Part shown: positions 8,695 through 17,395 of the stretch, piece after piece
Position numbering within the stretch: position 1 is the stretch's first letter
How the letters are laid out: each line of letters begins with the position of its first letter
NCBI RefSeq assembly: GCF_003003275.1
Contig: NZ_PVTO01000017.1
Span: 1 to 54,905, forward strand
DNA length: 54,905 bases
Direction of reading: 5' to 3'
Origin: Alkalibacterium olivapovliticus
Lineage (GTDB): Bacteria > Bacillota > Bacilli > Lactobacillales > Carnobacteriaceae_A
Translations under genes and position numbers: made by a program
Notes under the pieces: model-generated
Told to the model about the DNA's origin: nothing
Database searches by the model: none
Seen by the model: only the letters and a program-made list of their open reading frames with translations

Positions 8695-8734
8695 TTGACA
8701 CGCTTAATTTAATTGTGTACAATCAAATTGTACA
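8695..8734 (+). promoter_or_regulatory. ohr promoter with overlapping OhrR operator
   Basis: TTGACA (8695-8700) and TACAAT (8718-8723) are separated by exactly 17 bases. The -10 box is inside the palindrome TGTACAAT-CAA-ATTGTACA (8716-8734), which matches the TACAAT/ATTGTA half-sites of the Bacillus OhrR operator. Repressor binding would block the -10 element. Confidence 0.9.
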
Positions 8735-8761
8735 AAACTATAATAAGAGGAGATGTCAACA

Positions 8762-9184
8762 ATGGGATTAACATTATATACAGCAACATCGACAGCAACT
8801 GGCGGACGTAAAGGACACGTCAAATCATCTGATGGTGCACTCGATCTGGAACTCTCTCTTCCAAAAGGGTTAGGTGGAAAAGGAACGGAAGGCACAACCA
8901 ATCCGGAACAATTATTTTCAGCAGGATACGCTGCTTGTTTTGACAGTGCCCTTCAATTAGTTGCGGGAAAAGCTAAAAAGAAAACAAGTTCTTCTGTCAC
9001 AGCACATGTCAGCATTGAAAAACGACTCAAGGGAATGGGACTGAGTGTCGAACTTTCTGTTGAGATCGAAGGGGTGACTCAAGAAGAAGCTGAAGAGTTA
9101 GTCAGTCAGGCGCATGAAGTCTGTCCGTATTCACGCGCGATCGAAGGAAATGTCAAAGTCAAGAAGACAGTCAAAGCTATATAA
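8762..9184 (+). CDS. ohr: Organic hydroperoxide resistance protein, OsmC/Ohr family
   Basis: A 140-residue thiol peroxidase of the Ohr subfamily, which reduces lipid and organic hydroperoxides using lipoyl-type reductants. The two catalytic cysteines are present: Cys59 in SAGYAACFDSAL and Cys121 in HEVCPYSRA. The Arg and Glu pair that orders the active site (G-R16 and E50 in TNPEQ) is also visible. GAGGAG is correctly spaced for the ATG at 8762 and too close to the in-frame ATG at 8753. Divergent from ohrR, and ended by its own terminator. Confidence 0.96.
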   Translation: MGLTLYTATSTATGGRKGHVKSSDGALDLELSLPKGLGGKGTEGTTNPEQLFSAGYAACFDSALQLVAGKAKKKTSSSVTAHVSIEKRLKGMGLSVELSVEIEGVTQEEAEELVSQAHEVCPYSRAIEGNVKVKKTVKAI

Positions 9185-9213
9185 TATAATCTTATCCACA
9201 TGTTTAGATATCG

Positions 9214-9244
9214 ACCACTTGGGACTTTACCCAGGTGGTTTTTT
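9214..9244 (+). terminator. Intrinsic terminator of ohr
   Basis: ACCACTTGGG pairs with CCCAGGTGGT around a 6-nt loop, followed by a T-run. It lies inside the DnaA-box cluster. Confidence 0.88.
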
Positions 9245-9458
9245 GTTTATCCACTCACTTTCCACAGTTATCCACAAAGTTATACACATATCCACAATCG
9301 CTGTTCCCGTTAATTTATCAAAAGGGGCTTTTATGCAGAAATAGGGATTGTTTACAAGTATAGTTATGCACATTTTTCCACATCATAAAAATGAGTTATA
9401 CAAATTTCAAAAGCCTGTTATAACAGGCTCTAAACGATAATAAACGTTATACTAAAAT

Positions 9459-9496
9459 AAGTTATGCACACGCAGTTTGTCCAGTGTGCATAACTT
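9459..9496. repeat. Hairpin whose two arms each contain a DnaA box
   Basis: AAGTTATGCACAC (9459-9471) and GTGTGCATAACTT (9484-9496) form a perfect 13-bp inverted repeat around 12 bases. Each arm contains a TTATGCACA-type box in opposite orientation. It may be a cruciform, a paired DnaA site or a terminator (a T-run follows). Confidence 0.65.
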
Positions 9497-9573
9497 TTTC
9501 AGGAAATAGCTGGTTTGACGGGATTTTGCTCTTTTTTTATCCACACCCGAACAAAGTTATCCCGCTATTTGTC

Positions 9574-9611
9574 CCCAAAATAAATACACAGCCCGAAAAA
9601 GGCTGTGTATT
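9574..9611 (-). terminator. Intrinsic terminator of htrA
   Basis: AATACACAGCC (9583-9593) and GGCTGTGTATT (9601-9611) form an 11-bp stem. On the minus strand it is followed by TTATTTTG. It lies 16 bases past the htrA stop. Confidence 0.8.
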
Positions 9612-9627
9612 CTTACTCTTTATTCAC

Positions 9628-10806
9628 TTAAATCATTTCTTCTGAACTGCGCATAGTGATGTTTACGGTCATTAATTCACCATCACGGTAAAATTCAACT
9701 TCCACATCTTCACCTATCTCTGCATCATATATTTCCTGTCTCAGTTCGATGCCATTTTGAACATCTACGTCATTGAATCTGACGATGACATCATTTGCCA
9801 GCATACCGGCTTCGTCAGCTGCACTGCCTGTGGACACTTCTGCGACGACGACTCCGCCATCAATATCTTCAGGAAGGTTCAATATTGCCTGCTGCTGCTG
9901 TGGAGAAACCATTGACAGATCGACCATCCCTACACCTAAAATCGGACGGACCACTTCTCCATTTTCCTCCAGCTGGTTAATGATGTCGACTGCATCATTA
10001 CTAGGAATCGAGAAGCCCATGCCTTCAATCGTAGAAGATGAGATTTTCATCGAATTAATGCCAATGACCTGACCGGCTATGTTGACTAACGGTCCACCTG
10101 AGTTCCCTGGGTTAATGGCTGCATCTGTTTGAATAGCTGTCATTTCCCAGTCCATTTCACCATCCATATTGGTATCAACTGGAACGGTCCGTTCAACGGC
10201 TGATACAATGCCTGATGTCACTGATGAAGCAAAATTAGTCCCTAATGGTGAGCCTATAGCGACTGCTGGTTCTCCGACAGTCAGATTGTCTGAATCTCCA
10301 AATTCAGCTACTGTCGAAACATCACTGGAATCTATAGCTAGAACAGCTAAATCTGTCCACAAATCTGATCCAATCACATCAGCCTCTACTCGTGTGCCGT
10401 CTTTAAAGAGGACTTCAATTGAATCCGACCCTTCAATAACGTGATTATTGGTGAACACATAAGCCGTATCACCGTCTACTTTATAAACGGCTCCACTTCC
10501 TGTTCCTGCCTGAAGCAGATTCTCTTCGTCTTCTGTTGTTGCACCCGTTTCACCGTACCATCCCCACTGATTGTCGCCTACACGTTGCAGATTAATAATG
10601 GAGACAACCGCATCATCGATGACATCTACAGCGTCTGTTATGCCGGATGAGACATCTACTCGTACTTCGGAAACCGTTACTTGTCCATCCTCATTCACTA
10701 CTCCATTTTGATTATCATTTTCCGTATCATTCGTTAAGGTGTCACACCCAGCTAAAACAGAAGATGTTAAAACTAATGCAAAAAGTGATTGCCCTATCTT
10801 TTTCAT
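9628..10806 (-). CDS. htrA: HtrA/DegP-like serine protease, predicted lipoprotein
   Basis: A 392-residue trypsin-like protease with one PDZ domain. The catalytic triad is His122 (FTNNHVIEG), Asp152 (TDLAVLAI) and Ser236 (NPGNSGGPL). The PDZ domain covers about 285-385. Known relatives degrade misfolded exported proteins at the membrane-wall interface. The N-terminus KKIGQSLFALVLTSSVLAGC carries a clear lipobox (L-A-G-C, Cys21), so the protein is predicted to be lipid-anchored, whereas most Firmicutes HtrA have a plain transmembrane anchor. An acidic linker (TNDTENDNQNG) follows. GGGGGA precedes the ATG. It lies beyond the wal operon, as in many Lactobacillales, but is separated from walJ by a terminator and a 670-base structured region, so it has its own promoter. 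Confidence 0.95.
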   Translation of the reverse strand: MKKIGQSLFALVLTSSVLAGCDTLTNDTENDNQNGVVNEDGQVTVSEVRVDVSSGITDAVDVIDDAVVSIINLQRVGDNQWGWYGETGATTEDEENLLQAGTGSGAVYKVDGDTAYVFTNNHVIEGSDSIEVLFKDGTRVEADVIGSDLWTDLAVLAIDSSDVSTVAEFGDSDNLTVGEPAVAIGSPLGTNFASSVTSGIVSAVERTVPVDTNMDGEMDWEMTAIQTDAAINPGNSGGPLVNIAGQVIGINSMKISSSTIEGMGFSIPSNDAVDIINQLEENGEVVRPILGVGMVDLSMVSPQQQQAILNLPEDIDGGVVVAEVSTGSAADEAGMLANDVIVRFNDVDVQNGIELRQEIYDAEIGEDVEVEFYRDGELMTVNITMRSSEEMI

Positions 10807-11473
10807 TCTTGTTTCCCCCTATTTCTTAACTTTCATCTATTACTGTACTATTTATATTTGTCTTTATAGTGAACAAATGAGTAAGAGTTGTTAATGAATT
10901 TAGTTTAGCATACTTTGGTAGAATACAGTATCCTTACGGTTTCCAACTATATTATATGTATTTCTTTCTAAATTTCAATAGGTTAACTGGTTAAGTTAAC
11001 TCATTTTTTTAAAAATGCAGCTACACATCAAAAAAACGAGTAAATCAGACGACATTAGCCTGTAAACATGTCCCCTTACTTAATTTTATTTATTTAGGTG
11101 ATTTTATAGTCTGACACTAATTGGATTGAATCATTTATTGGATTCAACTCTACCTAAAGTCTAGCTCGAGATAGATGTAAAAAGCATTTAATACCTATCT
11201 CAGAATGCATGCGCATTGAGTTGCAACTAGTCAGTCAGATTAGGTGCAACTCAAAAAGTGGACAGACTCGACTTTAAGGTGGTGGACCCCACTACCTTCA
11301 ATTCAATCTAGTTGTGGCTGTCAGTTGAATGTAGCGGCTCTGACTACATTTAACTCAAATAAACTGTGCTTTCAGTTGCCTATAAAGACTTTAATAGCCC
11401 TCACTCAAATGGCTCTGCCCCTTGACTGCCAGATAATATGAAATGAGGCTTTATCTAAATAGACATTCAGAAA
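10807..11473. other. Intergenic region with a chain of stem-loops upstream of htrA
   Basis: No gene is visible. From 11126 to about 11420 consecutive inverted repeats are found. These are TTGAATC/GATTCAA (11126-11147), GAGATAG/CTATCTC (11168-11201), AATGC/GCATT (11204-11217), TTGAGTTGCA/TGCAACTCAA (11216-11254), AAGGTGGTGG/CCACTACCTT (11276-11298), and AGTT-g-AATGTAG/CTACATT-t-AACT (11323-11355), then weaker ones. It could be a structured RNA, the 5' leader of htrA, or decayed palindromic repeats. The htrA promoter should lie in 10807-11000. Confidence 0.55.
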
Positions 11474-11520
11474 AAAAAACATGAGAGTGCTCATCTTACC
11501 TGAGCACTCTCATGTTTTTT
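11474..11520. terminator. Bidirectional terminator after the wal operon
   Basis: A 20-bp perfect stem (11474-11493 with 11501-11520; core CATGAGAGTGCTCA) with a 7-nt loop, A-run left and T-run right. It ends the leftward walRKHIJ transcript. Confidence 0.93.
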
Positions 11521-11593
11521 ACCTATTCGATTAAACTAGCGTCTACTCTTCAGTAGTGGTCTGGAAAGCTTTCATGACCCCCTGTTCAGACGC

Positions 11594-12406
11594 TTATAGC
11601 GTAAACAGTGGACACGGGACTTCAGGATCCGTGTCATACAGATGGAATGTCTCATTCACACCTGTCCCTTTATTCACCAGTATCTCTTCTACCGATGAAT
11701 GCGCAATTTCTTTCATGTTATTTTCTTTACTCAAGTGGCCTAGGTAGACCCTTTTCGTGCGGTCTCCAACAATTTCAGATAATGCCAGAGCACCATCTTC
11801 ATTTGACAAATGCCCTTTATCTCCGAGGATACGCTGTTTGAGTGACCACGGGTAACGACCCATTCTGAGCATGCTCAGATCATGATTACTCTCGATCAGA
11901 TATGCTTCTGCATCTCTTACATAGTCGCGCATGCGGTCACTGACGTAGCCTGTATCTGTCAGCATGACAAAGCGTTTATCGTCTTTCTGGAACGTATAAA
12001 ACTGCGGATCGATCGCATCATGAGACACTCCGAAACTGGACACATCAATGTCTCCCAGTGTCAGCGTTTTGTCGATCGAAAAGTGATTTTTCTGTTCCAT
12101 TTTCAGTTTACCTAATTTAGGTTCCATAGCCTGCCATGTTTTTTCATTGGCATAGATATCCAGCCCATATTTACGAGCTAAAATCCCGACGCCTTTGATG
12201 TGGTCAGAATGCTCATGCGTAACTAGTATTGCATCCAGATCTTCCGGACGACGACCAATTTTAGCTAAGAGCTCAATGGCTTTTTTCCCGCTAAGTCCAC
12301 AGTCAACGAGCAATTTTGTTTTGCCGGATTCAACATAAGTGATATTGCCGGTGCTGCCACTGGCCAATAAACTGATGTTCAATCCCGATTGTTCTGTCTC
12401 CATCAT
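11594..12406 (-). CDS. walJ: WalJ (YycJ) metallo-beta-lactamase-fold hydrolase
   Basis: A 270-residue MBL-fold protein. It opens NISLLASGSTGNITYVESGKT and has the metal-binding THEHSDHIKG motif, then later D/H ligands (LTDTGYVSD, VYLGHLSKENN). Homologues in the WalRK operon are linked to coordination of cell division with replication and to mutation avoidance, and are predicted nucleases. The exact activity is unsettled. Two ATG codons begin the frame, with GAGAGG upstream. It is the last gene of the wal operon, 98 bases after walI, and is followed by a strong terminator. Confidence 0.94.
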   Translation of the reverse strand: MMETEQSGLNISLLASGSTGNITYVESGKTKLLVDCGLSGKKAIELLAKIGRRPEDLDAILVTHEHSDHIKGVGILARKYGLDIYANEKTWQAMEPKLGKLKMEQKNHFSIDKTLTLGDIDVSSFGVSHDAIDPQFYTFQKDDKRFVMLTDTGYVSDRMRDYVRDAEAYLIESNHDLSMLRMGRYPWSLKQRILGDKGHLSNEDGALALSEIVGDRTKRVYLGHLSKENNMKEIAHSSVEEILVNKGTGVNETFHLYDTDPEVPCPLFTL

Positions 12407-12504
12407 AAACTGATACCTCTCCCTGCAAATACTCCTTGTCTATCTTACAACATCACTCAGCATGTAAGCAAGGTGACTTTCCACTCGTCACATTAACGTG
12501 TTAT

Positions 12505-13383
12505 TTACTCGTCGTTGTCAGAGTCATCGTCATCCATGTCTTCTTGCAGATCCGGATCTACAGGGGTAACGGGTTCAGCCGGTTCGGATATGATGGTTCG
12601 TTCGAAAGCATCCACACGCAGTACCCGCTCGCCTGTGGAGTCTATGACTGGAATATACCAGATCGGTCCGTACATACTCAAATCTTCTAGATGAAGCGTG
12701 CGGTGGTAAGACAGAATAGGCTGTCTGACAATAGAGTTGGAACTGATTTGATTATTCTGAAACAGGATCTCAATTGCCTGACGGTCAGTAATGACTTCAA
12801 GCGGACTCCCTTGAGCTGTCATCGGGCCAGCATAACTCTGCTGGTAAGAAATAATGTTGCCATCACTGCCGTAAAAAAGTGAAATTTCCGAAGTTCCGTC
12901 AGCGACAGGCAACCCTTCCACCTGCTGGGCATATACAAACCGGTTTTCAGCGTTATCATATCTTAAATAGTCGTATTCTTGACCAAACAGCACTGCACCA
13001 CTTTCAATGAAGGTGTCCAGTCTTGCATAATCCTCTTCTGTGAATCCATCATCCGGGTTCCCTTCAATCTCTATCGGGTCAGATAGGATACTCGTGTAGA
13101 GTGACCCATCCTGTGCAATCGATCCTGCCTGATTTTCAAGCTGATCGACGTTCTCTTCCAGAAGATTATTGCTGTCTGCCTGCACATAAAAGACATCCCG
13201 TTCTTCTTCGTTTAACGATGGTAACTCGATACCGATCTGTTCCATCTCTCTGATCAGATTGACCTGATCTGGAGCGGTGGAAGCATATTGCAGATCGCTT
13301 CTGTTCAAGAAACCGATGAGCAGGTAAACATTCAGAAACAGGAAGGTAATCAGGAAGATGCTCTCAATTTTTTTAAAGTCCAT
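12505..13383 (-). CDS. walI: WalI (YycI) regulator of the WalK kinase
   Basis: A 292-residue membrane-anchored protein. It has one N-terminal transmembrane helix (IFLITFLFLNVYLLIGFL) and an extracytoplasmic domain of the YycH/YycI fold, ending in an acidic tail DLQEDMDDDDSDNDE. With WalH it forms a complex that holds or modulates WalK in the membrane. It overlaps the end of walH by 11 bases, so the two are translationally coupled. Recognised by its position, the MDFKKIESIFLITF start and its length. The long acidic C-terminal tail may vary among species. Confidence 0.92.
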   Translation of the reverse strand: MDFKKIESIFLITFLFLNVYLLIGFLNRSDLQYASTAPDQVNLIREMEQIGIELPSLNEEERDVFYVQADSNNLLEENVDQLENQAGSIAQDGSLYTSILSDPIEIEGNPDDGFTEEDYARLDTFIESGAVLFGQEYDYLRYDNAENRFVYAQQVEGLPVADGTSEISLFYGSDGNIISYQQSYAGPMTAQGSPLEVITDRQAIEILFQNNQISSNSIVRQPILSYHRTLHLEDLSMYGPIWYIPVIDSTGERVLRVDAFERTIISEPAEPVTPVDPDLQEDMDDDDSDNDE

Positions 13384-14695
13384 TATGCGATTCCTCCTGC
13401 AATTGAATGAAGCGATTCAGCTCATACCAAACATTTTCTGACTGAACGTACCAGTTCGGTTCAAAATGGATGACTCGGCTGTCTTCTTCACTCTCGATCC
13501 ATGTCAGTCCGACTTTGATATCCTGAATAGTTGTTAATCCATCTTCAGTATTTTCAAGCTGCTCAATAACGGTTCTTCCGCTTGGCAGTGTCTTAGAATC
13601 ATTTCCTGTAAGCGTCAGTGGCGTCTGGACCACTCTCAAAGGCAGACGCAGGTTGCTTCGTCCCCCTTCAACAACGGTAACCAGAATGGATGATTCCAAT
13701 TGCTGGAAACTGTAAACGGGATAGCCCTGAATGTAGCGCTGAAACGTTACTTCATTAGTAGAAGGCGTATAGGACTGATAATGAATCGTTTCCGTCCAGT
13801 TTTCAATCTGTCTGAGCTCCTGGAAACTATCAAGAAGACGCTGACTGAAGGTCATTTGACCTAGGTCGCTCCGTTGTCTGAGATAGGTCAGTGTATTGGT
13901 TGCATCATTGATTCTGACTTCTGTTGTCAAGTCGATATAACGGATAGACTGCCCCGTCCGTCTGGCATCCACTTCTGACGTGTCAGTGAAGAACTGGTTG
14001 ATGTATAAATTGTTCGGCAGACGCTCGACCAGATAATCGTGATACTCGACCTCGACCTCTTCGATCGGCAGATAGATAAAGGTATCGCCGATATCTACCG
14101 CTTCGACATCATTAAACTGGTTATTTGCTGTATATAACAGCTCATTGATAATGTCTGTCGTAAAGCTGGTATCTTCAACGGTATAATTGATCTCGTTGTT
14201 GACATCGTAAAATCCGAGTAGTTCCGGTTCATCCCGGTTCATGTAAAAACGCATGAACGTCCGGTTCTCGTAATCCGTCGGCAGATCCTCAAAAGCATCT
14301 TCAAACAGTCCGAATGGGACAGGTGCATCAAATACGAACTCTACCCATTCTCCTGTTGCCAGCTGCTGCTGATAATCAGCCTGACTTAGACGCTGAGGAC
14401 TGTTGACCTCTCCGAAAGACATAGTCGAGAAATGCTCCTCAATCCATTCCTGAGTATAAAACGTATTCGCCTCGAATTTGGTATTGTTGAAAGACCGATG
14501 CCAGATAATCTGGTTTGGTGCAAATACTTCCGTCAGTGTTCGGTCGACTAGTGAAGCAGGAGCTGCGCCACTGCCACTTGATGTGGGTTCACGCAGTTCT
14601 CCGCCTGCCGTCCATAACTGGAAACTTAAAAATAAACTTAACCCAATTAAAAAGGTCAGCATTATGTGTTTGAATCGGGACCAGGTCATACCCAT
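13373..14695 (-). CDS. walH: WalH (YycH) regulator of the WalK kinase
   Basis: A 440-residue protein with one N-terminal transmembrane helix (HIMLTFLIGLSLFLSFQLW) and a large extracytoplasmic domain typical of YycH. Together with WalI it controls WalK activity; the sign of control differs between Bacillus and staphylococci. The start overlaps the walK stop by 10 bases. GAGGAGG inside the end of walK is 4 bases from this ATG and 10 from a second in-frame ATG at 14689, so either may be used. Sequence conservation is low in this family, so the call rests on operon position and topology. Confidence 0.92.
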   Translation of the reverse strand: MGMTWSRFKHIMLTFLIGLSLFLSFQLWTAGGELREPTSSGSGAAPASLVDRTLTEVFAPNQIIWHRSFNNTKFEANTFYTQEWIEEHFSTMSFGEVNSPQRLSQADYQQQLATGEWVEFVFDAPVPFGLFEDAFEDLPTDYENRTFMRFYMNRDEPELLGFYDVNNEINYTVEDTSFTTDIINELLYTANNQFNDVEAVDIGDTFIYLPIEEVEVEYHDYLVERLPNNLYINQFFTDTSEVDARRTGQSIRYIDLTTEVRINDATNTLTYLRQRSDLGQMTFSQRLLDSFQELRQIENWTETIHYQSYTPSTNEVTFQRYIQGYPVYSFQQLESSILVTVVEGGRSNLRLPLRVVQTPLTLTGNDSKTLPSGRTVIEQLENTEDGLTTIQDIKVGLTWIESEEDSRVIHFEPNWYVQSENVWYELNRFIQLQEESHNGL

Positions 14696-16548
14696 TCATC
14701 CTCCTCTTCAAATGGCACATATGGAAGCGAGAGATAAAAGGTCGTGCCTTTTCCTTCGGTACTTTCAGCCCATATACGGCCACCATGCTGTTCCACTACT
14801 TCTTTTGAAATGGCTAACCCTAAGCCGCTTCCGCCCATTGCTCTTGACCGCGCACGGTCGACTCTGTAAAAACGGGAGAAAATTTTGTACAAATCAGCTT
14901 TCGGTATACCCATTCCTTCATCTGTAATACTAATGATTACTCTATCGGCTCTTTTTTCCATACGGCCAGTAATTGTTCCGCCGTCGGGTGAATATTTGAT
15001 TGCATTATTCATGATATTGTCGAGAACCTGAATCATACGGTCCGGATCGACTTCGACAAAGATAGCTTCCTCGATCAGCATTTTATTGATCTGGTAATCT
15101 TTCCCTTTATACTCCGTCGAATGAATCAGCATTTCAAAGCGATTCATCACATGATCGACCATTTCGGTGATGTCCACGATCTCCAGTTCCAGTGCACTCT
15201 TCCCAGAATCGATACGGGATAAGTGAAGCAGATCCTGGATCATTCGGATCATACGGTCTGTTTCATTCTGTGTAACTTCAAGGAAACGGGGTGCCAGTTC
15301 CGGATCTTCCCATGCCCCGTCAGCCAGTGCTTCAATATAGCTTCGCATACTGGTCAAAGGCGTTCTCAGTTCGTGTGACACGTTGGATACGAACTGCTTT
15401 CTTTCCTCATCGATCCGTTCCTGCTCTGTTACATCATGCAGAACACAGACGATCCCGCTGATAAAGCCGGATTCTCGTTGTATGAGTGAGAAAGACGCAC
15501 GTAAAATAGTCATGACACCATTCTGGTTGGCATTGATTAATATATCATCCTGTTTTTCGAGTATCATACGCAGCGTAATCTCTTCTTCGACTTTCAAAAC
15601 GGACAGAAGGTTTTCTCCAATTGCTTCATCTTCAGTCAATTCAAGCATCGTCTGACCCATCTCGTTGATAATAATGATTTTTCCACGTCTGTCTGTTGCG
15701 ACAACGCCGTCGGTCATATGCGTCAGGACACTGTTCAATCGGCGTCTTTCCGCATCAATCGATTCCTGCGCCTCTGCCACATCATCTGACAGGTCATTGA
15801 TTAGGGATGCGAGCTGACCTAGTTCATCTTCCCCGTATACTTTAAGGGTACCCGAATAATCCCCATCTGCGATCTGACGCGTCTGAATCTGCATTTCCTT
15901 AATAGGCTTCGTCAGTGCACGTGAAACCATATTCGCCAGTATCAGTGATAAAATAATGGCGACCGCACTGGACTGAAGGAAAATCAGCGTGATCTGAGAA
16001 ATCTGGGCATAAACGGACTCAATGTTGCTTTCCATTAAGATAGCGCCCAGGAACTGCCCATCTTCTTCCGCAGAAAAAACGGGTTCAACTACTTTCCAGC
16101 GTCTGTTGTTGGTGATCGGATCGATAACTTGTCTGGGGACGGTGGTTTCTGTGAAGAGAGCCTGCCTGACATCGACGTCATCTGACAGTTGCCCGACGAT
16201 GTTCTGTTGCGTACTGTCGCTGGTGCCGATGACAATCAGGTCTTCATTTACGACCTGAAGATCAGTGATCCCACTCCCTGAAAATTCGCCTATCAGGCTG
16301 TTGATTTCCTGGACTGGATCGACTTCATTTTCCTCTTCATTGGCTTCCTGTTCCAGAAACGGCATAATTGTACTTTCCAGAAAGTTCATTTGTACCTGTC
16401 TGTCTTCCTGAAAATTGGCAATCAGCTGTCTTTCGATCTGGGTAATAAAATTCGCCCCGATTAACTGCAGGGCGAATACAAGTAATAAGACTATGACAAA
16501 GACTATTTTAGTATTGATTGACTGATAAAATCTAATTTTTTTCTTCAT
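14686..16548 (-). CDS. walK: WalK (VicK/YycG) sensor histidine kinase
   Basis: A 620-residue sensor kinase. Domains in order: transmembrane helix 1 (about 13-31), extracytoplasmic PAS-like domain (35-182), transmembrane helix 2 (185-207), HAMP (208-260), cytoplasmic PAS (265-375), HisKA with phospho-acceptor His392 in FVSNVSHELRTPLTSMRSY, and HATPase with the N, G1 and G2 boxes (DNIMNNAIKYSP, DEGMGIP, GSGLGLAI). The full two-helix form with a large external PAS is the Bacillus/Enterococcus type rather than the one-helix streptococcal type. With WalR it controls autolysins and wall turnover. Starts 6 bases after walR. Confidence 0.98.
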   Translation of the reverse strand: MKKKIRFYQSINTKIVFVIVLLLVFALQLIGANFITQIERQLIANFQEDRQVQMNFLESTIMPFLEQEANEEENEVDPVQEINSLIGEFSGSGITDLQVVNEDLIVIGTSDSTQQNIVGQLSDDVDVRQALFTETTVPRQVIDPITNNRRWKVVEPVFSAEEDGQFLGAILMESNIESVYAQISQITLIFLQSSAVAIILSLILANMVSRALTKPIKEMQIQTRQIADGDYSGTLKVYGEDELGQLASLINDLSDDVAEAQESIDAERRRLNSVLTHMTDGVVATDRRGKIIIINEMGQTMLELTEDEAIGENLLSVLKVEEEITLRMILEKQDDILINANQNGVMTILRASFSLIQRESGFISGIVCVLHDVTEQERIDEERKQFVSNVSHELRTPLTSMRSYIEALADGAWEDPELAPRFLEVTQNETDRMIRMIQDLLHLSRIDSGKSALELEIVDITEMVDHVMNRFEMLIHSTEYKGKDYQINKMLIEEAIFVEVDPDRMIQVLDNIMNNAIKYSPDGGTITGRMEKRADRVIISITDEGMGIPKADLYKIFSRFYRVDRARSRAMGGSGLGLAISKEVVEQHGGRIWAESTEGKGTTFYLSLPYVPFEEEDEWV

Positions 16549-16554
16549 AAATCA

Positions 16555-17268
16555 CTACTTCTCCTGTTGTTCAGGACTTCTTAAATAATAGCCCACTCCT
16601 CGACGGGTAACTAAAAATGTAGGGTGGCTTGGATTATCTTCTATTTTTTCACGCAGGCGTCTGACGGTTACATCAACGGTTCTGACATCTCCAAAATAAT
16701 CATATCCCCATACCGTTTCAAGCAAATGTTCACGCGTCATGACTTGTCCAATGTGTCTTGCTAAATAATGCAGCAATTCAAATTCACGGTGAGTCAGTTC
16801 GATTGTGTCGCCACGTTTGGACACGATATAGGCATCCGGATGAACAGTTAAATCGCCTACTTCGATATCATTTGTTTCCTCTTTAACAGGTTCGGTGTTT
16901 TGAAGAGAAGACTGACGTCTGACGTTTGCTTTAACGCGCGCCACTAATTCTCTGTTTGAGAATGGCTTAGTGACATAATCATCTGCACCAAGCTCCAGTC
17001 CAAGTACCTTATCAATTTCCTGATCTTTTGCAGTAACCATGATGATTGGTGTATCTCTTGTTTTACGGACTTCCCGACAAACTTCAAGGCCATCCATTTT
17101 AGGCAGCATCAAATCAAGAACGATCAGGTCCGGATTCTCCTGTTCCACTTTTTCGACGGCTTCTTCTCCATCGTAAGCTGTGACTACCTCGAATCCTTCT
17201 TTTTCTAAATTAAATTTAACGATATCTGAAATCGGCTTTTCATCATCGACGACTAATATTTTTTTCAA
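16555..17268 (-). CDS. walR: WalR (VicR/YycF) response regulator
   Basis: A 237-residue OmpR-family regulator. Receiver domain: D8/D9, phospho-acceptor Asp52 ([13 protein letters not shown]) and K in VTAKDQ. The winged-helix domain ends with [18 protein letters not shown] and the wing RRGVGYYLR. It is the essential activator/repressor of cell-wall hydrolase genes in low-GC Gram-positives. The start codon is TTG (17266-17268), with AGGAGG 8 bases upstream. First gene of the walRKHIJ operon, with a consensus promoter at 17333-17361. Confidence 0.98.
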   Translation of the reverse strand: MKKILVVDDEKPISDIVKFNLEKEGFEVVTAYDGEEAVEKVEQENPDLIVLDLMLPKMDGLEVCREVRKTRDTPIIMVTAKDQEIDKVLGLELGADDYVTKPFSNRELVARVKANVRRQSSLQNTEPVKEETNDIEVGDLTVHPDAYIVSKRGDTIELTHREFELLHYLARHIGQVMTREHLLETVWGYDYFGDVRTVDVTVRRLREKIEDNPSHPTFLVTRRGVGYYLRSPEQQEK

Positions 17269-17332
17269 AGACGTTCCTCCTCAGAAACAGTTTATCTTGC
17301 TTCTAACAAATTCAGTGAATCGGTTCTCTTAG

Positions 17333-17361
17333 ATTATACCGCACCTTAAGAGTCTGTTCAA
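17333..17361 (-). promoter_or_regulatory. Promoter of the walRKHIJ operon
   Basis: On the minus strand TTGAAC (17361-17356) is followed by 17 bases and TATAAT (17338-17333), about 65 bases before the walR start. A near-consensus housekeeping promoter. Confidence 0.85.
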
Positions 17362-17395
17362 TTTTAGCCTATAATTCTTTCAGTTCCAGCCTTCT

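Larger units (their letters stand above)
9192..9545. other. Second DnaA-box cluster, outside oriC
   Basis: Perfect TTATCCACA boxes are at 9192, 9268 and 9537. Consensus variants are TTATACACA at 9280, TTATGCACA at 9364 and 9462, its reverse complement at 9485, and TTTTCCACA at 9374. One-mismatch boxes are at 9247 and 9288. That is about ten boxes in 354 bases, with no gene. An 18-bp palindrome (9412-9429) built on GCCTGTTA/TAACAGGC lies inside. CCCGTTAA at 9305 is the complement of the TTAACGGG found twice in oriC. It resembles the satellite DnaA-box clusters known in Bacillus or datA/DARS-like titration loci; function is inferred. Confidence 0.75.

Noticed and set aside
9246-9300. A full second origin of replication
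   Set aside because: No DnaA-trios or dnaA/dnaN-like genes accompany the boxes; treated as a satellite cluster.
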